Of a DNA stretch of 64,000 nt, positions 63,731 through 64,000 are shown one piece after another (position 1 is the first letter of the stretch; every line of letters starts with the position of its first letter). Origin of the DNA: Diploscapter coronatus (Eukaryota > Nematoda > Chromadorea > Rhabditida > Rhabditidae); the NCBI GenBank assembly GCA_964036155.1, contig OZ038423.1:17251249-17315248 (forward strand), in the 5' to 3' direction. The translations under genes were made by a program, and so were the position numbers. The notes beneath the pieces are model-generated. The model did no database searches and had not been told where the DNA came from. It saw only the letters and a list, made by a program, of their open reading frames with translations.

Positions 63731-64000
63731 ATGAATTCGCTGCTGTCCACCGAGATATTAGATCTGCTGACTATGTCCAGACGATGGTGGTTTGAGTATG
63801 TCTGTCTATAAATTTTGCGATCAATGCGATTTGACTGTTCACGCTATTTGACGAAGCTTTGAATTTTTCATCGTCGAAATTCACTAAAAACAACTACTAG
63901 AATCCGTCATCTTTCGTTGTTGTGTGGCACAATGATCGTGGCTGGCTGGTCATTCCACTATCTGTCTGTGCGTGTATTTCCGGCGTCCCTGCTCAGCTCT
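63731..64000 (+). CDS. possible N-terminus of a membrane protein, 3' cut by window end
   Basis: Two candidate exons, 63731-63795 and 63901 to the window end, join in phase across a GTATGT...CTACTAG intron. They read MNSLLSTEILDLLTMSRRWW, then FEIRHLSLLCGTMIVAGWSF and HYLSVRVFPASLLSS. A basic/aromatic patch (SRRWWFEIRH) precedes a hydrophobic stretch, as at the start of a membrane protein. The family was not recognised, and too little is present to be sure it is a gene. Confidence 0.35.

Noticed and set aside
1..64000. CRISPR arrays, prokaryotic operons or defence systems
   Set aside because: Spliced genes, collagen and spliced-leader sites show nematode nuclear DNA. No regular short repeat array is present.

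Overview
The window is nuclear DNA of a nematode. The evidence is a cuticle collagen with the worm-specific N-terminal domain and the C..CPxPRTPPGY end, very short introns (many 43-48 nt) beside longer ones, likely spliced-leader acceptors (pyrimidine-AG) just upstream of several start codons, and worm-type versions of LIN-5, SUP-12, DYF-13 and an HEH-1-like ML protein. No species can be named. Gene models were joined by hand from reading phase and GT/AG signals. In nearly all of them every exon length and phase agrees, but no transcript or database was consulted.

Layout. 200-1876 (+): 3' part of an unrecognised cysteine-containing gene. 2489-5459 (+): small secreted protein with SGSG glycosaminoglycan-type sites and a GPI-like tail. 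6481-10729 (-): NuMA/LIN-5 spindle protein. 12021-14931 (-): secreted protein with repeated CxxxC clusters. 14932-20815: gene-poor, pyrimidine-rich. 20816-26313 (+): RBM24/RBM38/SUP-12 RNA-binding protein. 27488-27501: X-box, about 100 bp before the IFT56/DYF-13 gene (27602-31477, +). 31864-35646 (+): cuticle collagen whose triple helix is cut into microexons. 36145-37048 (+): remnant of a second collagen, with its middle missing and a 0.5-kb foldback element in its place. 39626-44937 (+): coiled-coil protein with a TDP-43-like N-terminal domain and no RRMs. 45759-50385 (+): plasma-membrane Na+/H+ exchanger, tail-to-tail with 50658-55591 (-), a SPATA20/DUF255 thioredoxin-fold protein. 57783-59106 (+): ML-domain lipid-binding protein. 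63731 onward (+): start of a possible membrane-protein gene cut by the window end.

The genes are unrelated housekeeping, ciliary, cuticle, muscle and spindle functions; no operon is evident and there is no multi-gene accessory system. Introns and spacers carry several non-autonomous DNA elements: long foldbacks with AGTGGC ends, a hAT-type MITE with a perfect 8-bp target duplication, and a foldback family present in at least three copies.

The most unusual items are the TDP-43 N-terminal domain fused to a coiled coil, the collagen built from 9-, 14-, 17- and 18-nt exons, a small set of introns with non-canonical ends (GT-GG, AT donor, GT-AT, GC-AG), and the collagen remnant split by a foldback.
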